Assembly: GCA_044772875.1 (NCBI GenBank)
Contig: CP173058.1
Coordinates: forward strand, 992,001-1,056,000
DNA length: 64,000 nucleotides
Source of the DNA: Morganella morganii_D
GTDB lineage: Bacteria; Pseudomonadota; Gammaproteobacteria; Enterobacterales; Enterobacteriaceae
Reading direction: 5' to 3'
The notes under the pieces are model-generated. The model did not search any database. It was not told where the DNA came from and saw nothing but the letters and a program-made list of their open reading frames with translations. A program made the translations under genes and the position numbers. This document shows positions 52,678 through 60,254 of the stretch, in pieces (position 1 is the stretch's first letter; each line of letters opens with the position of its first letter).

Positions 52678-53859
52678 ATGTCAGAACAAGCACGCCATCC
52701 TTTGCGGACAGAAACCCGGCTGACGCAGAGCGGCCGTAACCCCGCATCACAGCACGGATTTGTGAATACTCCGGTGTATCGTGGTTCCACCGTGGTCTTT
52801 CCGACATATGATGCACTGATCAACCGTCGTGCAGAATTCCATTACGGCACTGACGGTACACCGACGATTGCCGCACTGGAAAACGCCTGGAGTGAACTGA
52901 CCGGTGCCGCGGGAACGGTTTTGTCTCCGTCAGGGTTGGGGGCGGTGACACTGGCGCTGCTGACAACCCTGAAAAGCGGCGACCATCTGCTGATGACGGA
53001 TTCCGTTTATCACCCGACCCGGCAGTTATGCGGCGGACTGCTGGCAAAAATGGGGATCACCACCACGTATTATGATCCGCTGACCGGTGCGGGAATTGAA
53101 GCCCTTATCCGCCCGGAAACAACGGCCATTTTTCTTGAATCTCCCGGCTCCCAGAGCTTTGAGGTGCAGGATGTTCCGGCGATCACTGCTGTGGCCAAAC
53201 GTCATAATGTTACGACCATTATTGATAATACCTGGGCGACACCGCTCTTTTTCCGCGCCCATGAGCACGGTTGTGATATCTCCCTTGAAGCCGGCACCAA
53301 ATACCCCGGAGGTCATTCAGATGTATTGATGGGGCTGATCTCCGCCAATGCCCGCTGGTGGCCGGAACTGCGTAAAACCTATGATCAGATGGCGATGCTG
53401 CCCGGGGCTGAGGATTGTTTCCTGGTACTGCGCGGGCTGCGCACACTGCATATCCGCCTGAAAGAAGCGCAGAACCGGGCACTGAAAGTCGCGGAGTGGT
53501 TACAGTCCCGTCCGGAGGTAAACAAAGTGCTGCATCCGGCATTTCCGGAATGTCCGGGGCATGAGATCTGGAAACGGGATTTCACCGGTTCTTCCGGGTT
53601 GTTTTCTGTGATACTGGATGCGAAATACACCACAGATGACCTGGCGGCGATGCTCGACGACCTGGATATTTTCGCTATGGGTTATTCCTGGGGCGGGTTT
53701 GAAAGCCTGATTATACCGTTCGATTGCAGCCGTTACCGGACAGTCACCCGCTGGCAGCCGGACGGACTGACACTGCGGCTGCAAATCGGCCTGGAAGACA
53801 CAGAGGATTTGATTGCGGATTTAACCGCCGGATTTGAACGGCTGAATGGTGCGCACTGA
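52678..53859 (+). CDS. metC: Cystathionine beta-lyase MetC
   Basis: PLP enzyme that splits cystathionine to homocysteine, pyruvate and ammonia in methionine synthesis. ATG 52678 has GAGG five bases upstream and gives 393 residues (E. coli 395). The Cys/Met-metabolism PLP family is clear: FVNTPVYRGSTVVFPTYDAL, TLSPSGLGA-like VLSPSGLGAVTLALLTTL, DNTWATPLFFRAHEHG, and EAGTKYPGGHSDVLMG with the Schiff-base lysine. The C-terminal MGYSWGGFESL is typical of beta-lyases. The 294-bp gap upstream holds no gene; I did not identify a MetJ box in it. Confidence 0.9.
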   Translation: MSEQARHPLRTETRLTQSGRNPASQHGFVNTPVYRGSTVVFPTYDALINRRAEFHYGTDGTPTIAALENAWSELTGAAGTVLSPSGLGAVTLALLTTLKSGDHLLMTDSVYHPTRQLCGGLLAKMGITTTYYDPLTGAGIEALIRPETTAIFLESPGSQSFEVQDVPAITAVAKRHNVTTIIDNTWATPLFFRAHEHGCDISLEAGTKYPGGHSDVLMGLISANARWWPELRKTYDQMAMLPGAEDCFLVLRGLRTLHIRLKEAQNRALKVAEWLQSRPEVNKVLHPAFPECPGHEIWKRDFTGSSGLFSVILDAKYTTDDLAAMLDDLDIFAMGYSWGGFESLIIPFDCSRYRTVTRWQPDGLTLRLQIGLEDTEDLIADLTAGFERLNGAH

Positions 53860-53864
53860 GAAAA

Positions 53865-53891
53865 AATAAACCCGGCATCACCGGGCTTATT
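53865..53891. terminator. Bidirectional terminator between metC and tyrP
   Basis: AATAAACCCGG (53865-53875), loop CATCA, CCGGGCTTATT (53881-53891): a stem with one A-C mismatch, A-rich on the left and T-rich on the right. Confidence 0.85.
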
Positions 53892-53905
53892 TTCAGAAAA
53901 AAACA

Positions 53906-55111
53906 TTAAATGTTCGGCAGATAACCGGCACTTTTTATGAACTCAATGGAGATCACCAGCAGGCCGAACAGGAAGATAAAGAGCAGTACACCATTTCCGC
54001 CTGCAACCCGGTAAGCACCGGCTTTCGGGTTCTGCCGTACTTTCCATGTTAATAATGATGGCAGGATCAGCGCCAGGAAGGAGAGTGCCATCGCGGCATA
54101 CGCCAGTGCGCCGGTAAAGCTTTTGTAGTACAGGGCGCAGACCAGCGGCAGGGCGAAAGTCAGAATCCCGGTTTGTGTGCGGCCGAATGCGGAGTTTTTA
54201 CGTCTGAACAGGTCGGCCAGGTAATCGAATAACCCCAGCGCTACGCCCAGGAACGAAGTGGCAAGTGCCAGATCCATAAACAGGCTGACGGCGATATCCA
54301 CATATTTATTGGCTACAGTTTCACTGAGTGCGGCCAGTAACCCGTCAAGGCCGGATTTTTGCGCCAGAATGCCGAAGAAAGTATCAGACGGGATCGCACC
54401 GAGGGTAGCAACCTGCCACAGCAGATAAGCCACCAGCGGGATGGCGCTGCCGGTGAGGAAGATAAAACGCAGCTTTTTGCTGTCGCCGTTCATGTAATTC
54501 ACCAGGCTTGGCACACTGCCGTGGAAACCAAATGAAGTAAATACCAGCGGGATAGCGGAAAGCACCAGCCCGTTCTGAATCGGCATGCTGACAAGGTTGG
54601 TCATATTCACATGCGGCATCATTACGGCGAGCATGATGATCAGGAAGATAATTTTGCCGGTGAACAGGATGCGGTTGATAAAATCAACAGAGTGAGTACC
54701 GACACAAACCACCAGGCCGCCAACCAGGGTAAATATAATGGTGGCCGTGCCCGGTGTAACGGATATTTGCCACCAGTTTTGCAGGCTGGCGGCGATCATT
54801 TCCCCTGCGCCGCCGATATACGCGGTGGTCAGTGCATACATCAGCAATAACATACTGAAGCCGGTCAGGATCTGACCCGGTAATCCGAGGTATTGACGGG
54901 CGACGCTGCCTAAGCCGGTGTCCGGTGAACTGTACTGATAAACTTCGACCATCAGTAATGCGGTGTAACTCATGATAGCCCAGAGGCCGATCAGAATAAC
55001 GGCAATGACCGGAAAACCGATCCCTGCGGCAGCCAGTGGCATTGCCAGCATACCGGCACCGATCGTCGTGCCTGCAACGATCAGAACACTGCCGAGTGTA
55101 CGATTTTTCAC
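53906..55111 (-). CDS. tyrP: Tyrosine-specific transporter TyrP
   Basis: Inner-membrane proton symporter of the aromatic amino acid (HAAAP) family. GTG 55111 is chosen because it aligns with the E. coli MKNRTLGS start and has GAGG five bases upstream; the ATG at 55132 would put the GAGG inside the gene. It has 401 residues (E. coli 403) with about 11 helices. Strongly matching parts are GSVLIVAGTTIGAGMLAMPL, SAIPLVFTSFGFHGSVPSLV and SFLGVALGLFDYLADLF. The upstream gap holds two TyrR-box-like sequences. Confidence 0.93.
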   Translation of the reverse strand: MKNRTLGSVLIVAGTTIGAGMLAMPLAAAGIGFPVIAVILIGLWAIMSYTALLMVEVYQYSSPDTGLGSVARQYLGLPGQILTGFSMLLLMYALTTAYIGGAGEMIAASLQNWWQISVTPGTATIIFTLVGGLVVCVGTHSVDFINRILFTGKIIFLIIMLAVMMPHVNMTNLVSMPIQNGLVLSAIPLVFTSFGFHGSVPSLVNYMNGDSKKLRFIFLTGSAIPLVAYLLWQVATLGAIPSDTFFGILAQKSGLDGLLAALSETVANKYVDIAVSLFMDLALATSFLGVALGLFDYLADLFRRKNSAFGRTQTGILTFALPLVCALYYKSFTGALAYAAMALSFLALILPSLLTWKVRQNPKAGAYRVAGGNGVLLFIFLFGLLVISIEFIKSAGYLPNI

Positions 55112-55173
55112 CAAAACCTCATGATATTTCAATCAATAATATGTGCGCCAAGCGTAATGAAAAACAGGAAATG

Positions 55174-55214
55174 TGTCAAATTTAAATTACGTATAACGTA
55201 AAGTTATCGTTACG
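55174..55214. promoter_or_regulatory. Candidate pair of TyrR boxes upstream of tyrP
   Basis: CGTAAA-GTTATC-GTTACG (55197-55214) and TGTCAA-ATTTAA-ATTACG (55174-55191) partly match the TyrR box TGTAAA-N6-TTTACA, with centres 23 bp apart. TyrR control of tyrP is established in E. coli; these boxes are read by eye and imperfect. Confidence 0.45.
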
Positions 55215-55260
55215 CTGGTGGCGTAAAAAAACCGGATTGCAGATCCGGTCACAAAACAGA

Positions 55261-55527
55261 TTACAACTCGATGTCGATATCGCTCAGCGGGTAACAACTG
55301 CAGGGAAGAATTTCACCATCATTAATAAATGCAACCGGCCGTTGCCGGTAACCGACTTTACCCCGTTTCAGACGGACACGGCAGGCACCGCAATAGCCTT
55401 CACGGCACTGGTATTCCACCGGGACGGATTGTTCGAGTGTATTGAGCAGATTGTTGTGTTCTTCACTGACATAATGCAGCTGAATACCCTGCATGCTGCC
55501 ATGCAGGGTGATTTTGTAGCGGGGCAT
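55261..55527 (-). CDS. yfaE: 2Fe-2S ferredoxin YfaE
   Basis: Small plant-type ferredoxin of 88 residues that maintains the diferric-tyrosyl radical cofactor of NrdB. The cluster ligands are visible as C-x4-C-x2-C (YQCREGYCGACRV) and a fourth cysteine in LPCSCYP. Its start codon overlaps the nrdB stop by one base, as expected for a cofactor-maintenance partner in the same operon. Confidence 0.95.
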   Translation of the reverse strand: MPRYKITLHGSMQGIQLHYVSEEHNNLLNTLEQSVPVEYQCREGYCGACRVRLKRGKVGYRQRPVAFINDGEILPCSCYPLSDIDIEL

Positions 55528-56657
55528 CAGAGCTCGAAGTTACTCAGTTCGTCAGTGTTGACCTCAGAGTCAATCTGACCGACCAGATAGGAGCTGACTT
55601 CCACTTCCTGTGGCGCCACCTGGACGTTATCTGACACCAGCCATGCGTTGATCCACGGAATCGGGTTCGAACGGACTTTGAACGGCAGCGGCAGACCGAC
55701 CGCCTGCATGCGGATATTGGTGATATATTCCACATACTGACACAGGATATCTTTGTTCAGACCGATCATGGAGCCGTTGCAGAACAGATAATCTGCCCAC
55801 TCTTTCTCCTGCTCTGCTGCGCGGACAAACAGATCATAGCAATCCTGTTCGCACTCTTTGGCGATTTCCGCCATTTCCGGGTCATCCTGGCCGCTGCGCA
55901 GCAGGTTGAGCATATGCTGGGTGCCGGTCAGGTGCAGTGCTTCATCACGGGCGATCAACTTAATGATTTTCGCGTTACCTTCCATCAGCTCACGTTCGGC
56001 AAAAGCAAAAGAGCAGGCGAAACTGACATAGAAACGAATCGCTTCCAGCGCGTTAACACTCATCAGGCACAGGTAGAGCTGACGTTTCAGGGCGCGCAGA
56101 GTAACAGTAAATGTTTTACCGTTTGCTGTATGAGTCCCTTCACCGAACATATGATATTCATTGGTCATACGGATAAGGTCATCATAATAGCCGGAGATAT
56201 CTTCCGCGCGTTTGATGATTTCTTCGTTCGCCACGATATCATCGAATACCACCGCAGGGTCATTCACGATATTACGGATAATATGCGTGTAAGAACGGGA
56301 GTGAATGGTTTCCGAGAAAGACCAGGTTTCCACCCAGGTTTCCAGCTCCGGAATGGAGATCAGCGGCAGCAGTGCCACGTTCGGGCTGCGGCCCTGGATG
56401 GAATCCAGCAGGGTCTGGTATTTCAGATTACTGATAAAAATGTGCTTTTCGTGATCCGGCAGGGCATTGTAGTCAATGCGGTCGCGGGATACGTCCACTT
56501 CTTCCGGACGCCAGAAGAAGGAAAGCTGTTTTTCAATCAGTGATTCAAAAATCGGGTACTTCTGCTGATCATAACGGGCGACGTTTACCGGCTGCCCGAA
56601 GAACATCGGTTCTTTCAGCTGATCATTATGTACCTGCGAAAATGTTGTATAGGACAT
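55527..56657 (-). CDS. nrdB: Ribonucleoside-diphosphate reductase 1 beta subunit NrdB
   Basis: Radical-bearing small subunit of class Ia ribonucleotide reductase. It has 376 residues, the same as E. coli. Iron ligands and radical site are intact: FFWRPEEVDVSRDRIDY, SETIHSRSYTHIIRNI, and the metal-binding KIIKLIARDEALHLTGTQHM. The C-terminal NrdA-binding peptide EVNTDELSNFEL is conserved. It lies 12 bp after nrdA. Confidence 0.98.
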   Translation of the reverse strand: MSYTTFSQVHNDQLKEPMFFGQPVNVARYDQQKYPIFESLIEKQLSFFWRPEEVDVSRDRIDYNALPDHEKHIFISNLKYQTLLDSIQGRSPNVALLPLISIPELETWVETWSFSETIHSRSYTHIIRNIVNDPAVVFDDIVANEEIIKRAEDISGYYDDLIRMTNEYHMFGEGTHTANGKTFTVTLRALKRQLYLCLMSVNALEAIRFYVSFACSFAFAERELMEGNAKIIKLIARDEALHLTGTQHMLNLLRSGQDDPEMAEIAKECEQDCYDLFVRAAEQEKEWADYLFCNGSMIGLNKDILCQYVEYITNIRMQAVGLPLPFKVRSNPIPWINAWLVSDNVQVAPQEVEVSSYLVGQIDSEVNTDELSNFEL

Positions 56658-56669
56658 TATTTATTTACC

Positions 56670-58964
56670 TTAAATTTTACACGCGCCGCCTTCACAACCA
56701 TCATCGTCGGCGATGACCACTTCCTCAGGAAGATCTTCCTGGGTATCTTCCGCGCCATCGCGGGTATTGTGGTAATAAAGTGTTTTCACACCGTATTTAT
56801 AAGCCTGCAGCAAATCTTTCAGTAACTGGTTCATCGGCACTTTGCCGTTCGGGAACCGGGCCGGGTCATAGTTAGTATTGGATGAAATCGCCTGGTCGAC
56901 GAACTTCTGCATGATCCCCACCAGCTGGAGATAGCCTTCGTTACCCGGCATCTGCCATAGCAGTTCATACGCGGATTTCAGTCGTTCATACTCCGGCACC
57001 ACCTGGCGCAGAATACCGTCTTTCGAGGCTTTCACACTGATATAGCCGCGCGGCGGTTCAATTCCGTTGGTGGCATTGGAGATCTGCGATGATGTTTCTG
57101 ACGGCATCAGGGCAGAAAGGGTGGAATTACGCAGACCGTGTTTTTTGATCTCTTCGCGCAGGCCTTCCCAGTCATAATGCAGCGGCTCGCTGGTCAGCTG
57201 ATCCAGGGTTTTTTTGTAAGTGTCGATCGGCAGAATGCCCTGTGAATAGGTGGTTTCGTTGAACCACGGGCATGCACCGTACTCTTTCGCCAGTTCATTT
57301 GAGGCTTTCAGCAGGTAATACTGAATAGCTTCAAAGGTGCGGTGAGTCAGGTTATTGGCGCTGCCGTCAGAATAACGCACGCCGTGTTTCGCCAGATAGT
57401 ACGCGAAGTTAATCACCCCGATACCCAGAGTACGGCGGCCCATTGAACCTTTGCGTGCCGCTTCAATCGGATAATCCTGGTAATCGAGCAGAGCATCCAG
57501 AGCGCGTACCGCCAGAATTGCCAGCTCTTCCAGTTCATCGAGGTTCTCAATAGCCCCCAGGTTAAACGCGGACAGGGTACACAGTGCGATTTCCCCGTTC
57601 GGGTCATTCATGTCGTTGAGTGGCTTGGTCGGCAGGGCGATTTCCAGACACAGGTTGGACTGGCGTACCGGCGCGATAAACGGATCAAACGGGCTGTGGG
57701 TATTACAGTGATCCACGTTCTGAATATAGATACGGCCGGTAGAGGCACGTTCCTGCATCATCAGGGAGAACAGTTCCACCGCTTTCAGGGTCTGTTTACG
57801 GATAGACAGATCTTTCTCATACTGCTCATAAAGACGCTCGAATGCATCCTGATCGGCGAAGAATGCGTCATATAACCCCGGAACATCTGACGGGCTGAAC
57901 AGGGTGATATCCTGGCCTTTGATCAGGCGTTCATACATCAGTTTGTTGATCTGGACGCCGTAATCGAGATGGCGGACACGGTTGCCCTCAACCCCGCGGT
58001 TGTTTTTCAGTACCAGCAGGCTTTCCACTTCCAGATGCCAGATTGGGTAGAACAGTGTGGCCGCGCCACCGCGCACGCCGCCCTGGGAACAGGATTTCAC
58101 GGCGGTCTGGAAATGTTTGTAGAACGGGATACAGCCGGTATGAAATGCCTCGCCGCCGCGGATCGGACTGCCGAGTGCGCGGATACGGCCCGCGTTAATT
58201 CCGATACCGGCACGCTGGGACACATATTTGACAATCGCCCCGGAGGTCGCGTTGATGGAATCCAGGCTGTCGCCGCACTCGATCAGCACACAGGAGCTGA
58301 ATTGACGGGTCGGGGTGCGGACACCGGCCATGATCGGTGTCGGCAGAGAAATTTTGAAGGTTGACGTGGCGTCATAGAACCGGCGGATATAATCCAGACG
58401 GGTTTCTTTCGGGTAACGGGAGAACAGACAGGCCGCAACCAGGATATACAGGAACTGTGCACTTTCATACACTTCACCGGTAACACGGTTCTGAACCAGA
58501 TATTTCCCTTCCAGCTGTTTGACGGCGGCGTAGGAGAAATTCATATCACGCCAGTGATCGATGAACTCATTCATCTGGTCAAATTCAGCTTCGGTGTAAT
58601 CGGTTAACAGATTTTTGTCATATTTACCGGCGGCGACCATTTTCTGCACATGGGCATATAAAGCCGGCGGTTCAAACCGGCCGTAGGCTTTTTTGCGCAG
58701 GTTAAAAATGGCCAGGCGGGCAGCGAGGTACTGATAATCCGGTGTTTCAGCGGAGATCAGGTCAGCGGCGGCCTTAATCATGGTTTCATGAATATCTGCG
58801 GTACGGATCCCGTCGTAGAACTGAATCTGGGAACGTAATTCGACCTGGGATACAGAGACATTATTCAGGCCTTCAGCCGCCCAGGTAATGACGCGGTGGA
58901 TTTTGTCTAAATCGATACGTTCTTTGTGACCATCACGTTTGGTAACAAGCAGATTCTGGTTCAT
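56670..58964 (-). CDS. nrdA: Ribonucleoside-diphosphate reductase 1 alpha subunit NrdA
   Basis: Catalytic large subunit that reduces ribonucleoside diphosphates. ATG 58964 (MNQNLLVTKRDGHKER) gives 764 residues (E. coli 761); the longer frame to 59075 runs through the promoter. The N-terminal ATP-cone is present (VTKRDGHKERIDLDKIHRVI). Active-site elements are FSSCVLIECGDSLDSI, SNLCLEIALPTKP and IALCTLSAFNLGAI. The C-terminal shuttle cysteines end the protein (CEGGACKI). Confidence 0.98.
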   Translation of the reverse strand: MNQNLLVTKRDGHKERIDLDKIHRVITWAAEGLNNVSVSQVELRSQIQFYDGIRTADIHETMIKAAADLISAETPDYQYLAARLAIFNLRKKAYGRFEPPALYAHVQKMVAAGKYDKNLLTDYTEAEFDQMNEFIDHWRDMNFSYAAVKQLEGKYLVQNRVTGEVYESAQFLYILVAACLFSRYPKETRLDYIRRFYDATSTFKISLPTPIMAGVRTPTRQFSSCVLIECGDSLDSINATSGAIVKYVSQRAGIGINAGRIRALGSPIRGGEAFHTGCIPFYKHFQTAVKSCSQGGVRGGAATLFYPIWHLEVESLLVLKNNRGVEGNRVRHLDYGVQINKLMYERLIKGQDITLFSPSDVPGLYDAFFADQDAFERLYEQYEKDLSIRKQTLKAVELFSLMMQERASTGRIYIQNVDHCNTHSPFDPFIAPVRQSNLCLEIALPTKPLNDMNDPNGEIALCTLSAFNLGAIENLDELEELAILAVRALDALLDYQDYPIEAARKGSMGRRTLGIGVINFAYYLAKHGVRYSDGSANNLTHRTFEAIQYYLLKASNELAKEYGACPWFNETTYSQGILPIDTYKKTLDQLTSEPLHYDWEGLREEIKKHGLRNSTLSALMPSETSSQISNATNGIEPPRGYISVKASKDGILRQVVPEYERLKSAYELLWQMPGNEGYLQLVGIMQKFVDQAISSNTNYDPARFPNGKVPMNQLLKDLLQAYKYGVKTLYYHNTRDGAEDTQEDLPEEVVIADDDGCEGGACKI

Positions 58965-59097
58965 CAGTTGATATACCCTGTTTTGAAAATGACACCTTAC
59001 CGTGAATAACGCGCTGATAACGTGTATCTGCCCGATAAAAAACGATCCCTGAAACAAATATTCCGGGAAAGTCAATAGCGGGGGCTGAGCGATTTAA

Positions 59098-59145
59098 ACA
59101 CAAGATGTAGTGTGTCTGTAAAAGATGAGTAACAAGATAATGATA
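59098..59145. promoter_or_regulatory. Pair of NrdR-type boxes upstream of nrdA
   Basis: ACACAAGATGTAGTGT (59098-59113) and TAACAAGATAATGATA (59130-59145) resemble the NrdR box (acaCwAtATaTwGtgt) and lie exactly 32 bp apart, about three helical turns, the spacing typical of NrdR sites. The first is much the better match. They sit 134-181 bp before the nrdA start. Confidence 0.6.
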
Positions 59146-59183
59146 AATGCGCTCAGGATCAAGTGTATAAAATCAGGATCTTT

Positions 59184-59192
59184 TGTGGATAA
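59184..59192 (-). promoter_or_regulatory. DnaA box in the nrdA upstream region
   Basis: TGTGGATAA is the exact complement of the strong DnaA box TTATCCACA. nrdAB of E. coli is DnaA-regulated, which links nucleotide reduction with replication. The rest of the 376-bp nrdA/ubiG gap holds no gene. Confidence 0.7.
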
Positions 59193-59340
59193 CTTGAGGA
59201 TAGTCACCTGCTGACAGAGTGGTAAGCACTGAGATCACTGACAAAATTAAACTGTGCTTACCTTATTACGCAAACCGATAATTTTAGAAAAATGCGATTT
59301 GTTTGGCGTTTTATTAATCGGCAGAGCAATTAACTTGACA

Positions 59341-60066
59341 CTAGAAAATAAAACGGGTATGCAACATATAATTTACATCCACATTGGGTGCCAGCCAGAA
59401 TTTATCGCTTAACGGATTGTAATGTAAGCCCGTCATATGCTGCTCACGCAGCCCGGTGTTATTCAGCCAGTCAATCAGTTCTGCCGGACGGATAAACTTT
59501 TTCGCATCGTGCGTACCGGGCGGTACCATCTTCAGAATATATTCTGCTGCGATAACAGCCATAAACCAGGCTTTTTTGTTGCGGTTGATGGTGGAGAACA
59601 CCACATCGCCCCCCGGTTTGACCAGACGGGCACAGGAACGCACCACAGAGGCCGGGTCCGGTACGTGCTCAAGCATTTCCATACAGGTCACCACATCATA
59701 CTGCTGTGCATGCTGCTCCGCGTGCTGTTCAACGGTTTCCTGCACATAGGTGATATCTGTACCGCTTTCTAGTGCATGCAGACGCGCAACCTGAAGCGGC
59801 TCGGTACCCATATCCAGCCCGGTCACGTCTGCACCTTCCCGCGCCATACTTTCCGCCAGAATTCCGCCGCCGCAGCCGACATCCAGCACTTTTTTCCCGA
59901 ACACACCGTTAACCCGCTGCTGAATATAGGCCAGACGCAACGGATTAATCCGGTGCAGCGGTTTAAATTCACCTTCAGGATCCCACCAGCGTGAGGCAAC
60001 ATCCTCAAACTTTTTAATTTCCGCAGGATCGACATTGGCTGTCAGCGGGGAAGCTGTGTCATTCAT
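59341..60066 (-). CDS. ubiG: Ubiquinone biosynthesis O-methyltransferase UbiG
   Basis: SAM-dependent enzyme that carries out both O-methylations in ubiquinone synthesis. ATG 60066 (MNDTASPLTANVDPAEIKKF) gives 241 residues (E. coli 240). The SAM motif VLDVGCGGGILAESMAREGA is intact, with VTCMEMLEHVPDP and KPGGDVVFSTINRN following. FEDVASRWWDPEGEFKPLH is the family's N-terminal signature. It is divergent from gyrA, the common enterobacterial order. Confidence 0.97.
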   Translation of the reverse strand: MNDTASPLTANVDPAEIKKFEDVASRWWDPEGEFKPLHRINPLRLAYIQQRVNGVFGKKVLDVGCGGGILAESMAREGADVTGLDMGTEPLQVARLHALESGTDITYVQETVEQHAEQHAQQYDVVTCMEMLEHVPDPASVVRSCARLVKPGGDVVFSTINRNKKAWFMAVIAAEYILKMVPPGTHDAKKFIRPAELIDWLNNTGLREQHMTGLHYNPLSDKFWLAPNVDVNYMLHTRFIF

Positions 60067-60204
60067 GGTCTTTTTCTCTCTCTTGCTGCGGCAGAACCTG
60101 CCGGAATACGCGTTGGCGTCAGTATACAATGCCGGGCGGGAATGCGTCAGAAATAAAATACTCTCCCGATTTCTATATCTCTTTTTTTAAACATTGACGA
60201 TTTG

Positions 60205-60213
60205 TGGTATAGT
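60205..60213 (+). promoter_or_regulatory. Candidate extended -10 promoter of gyrA
   Basis: TGG-TATAGT at 60205-60213 forms an extended -10 element 41-49 bp before the gyrA start. No well-spaced -35 hexamer is seen; a TTGACG at 60194 is too close. Weak -35 elements are common at supercoiling-sensitive gyr promoters. Confidence 0.4.
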
Positions 60214-60254
60214 TCCACACCTTTGAATCCGGAGTAATGAGGGATACTGGCTCC

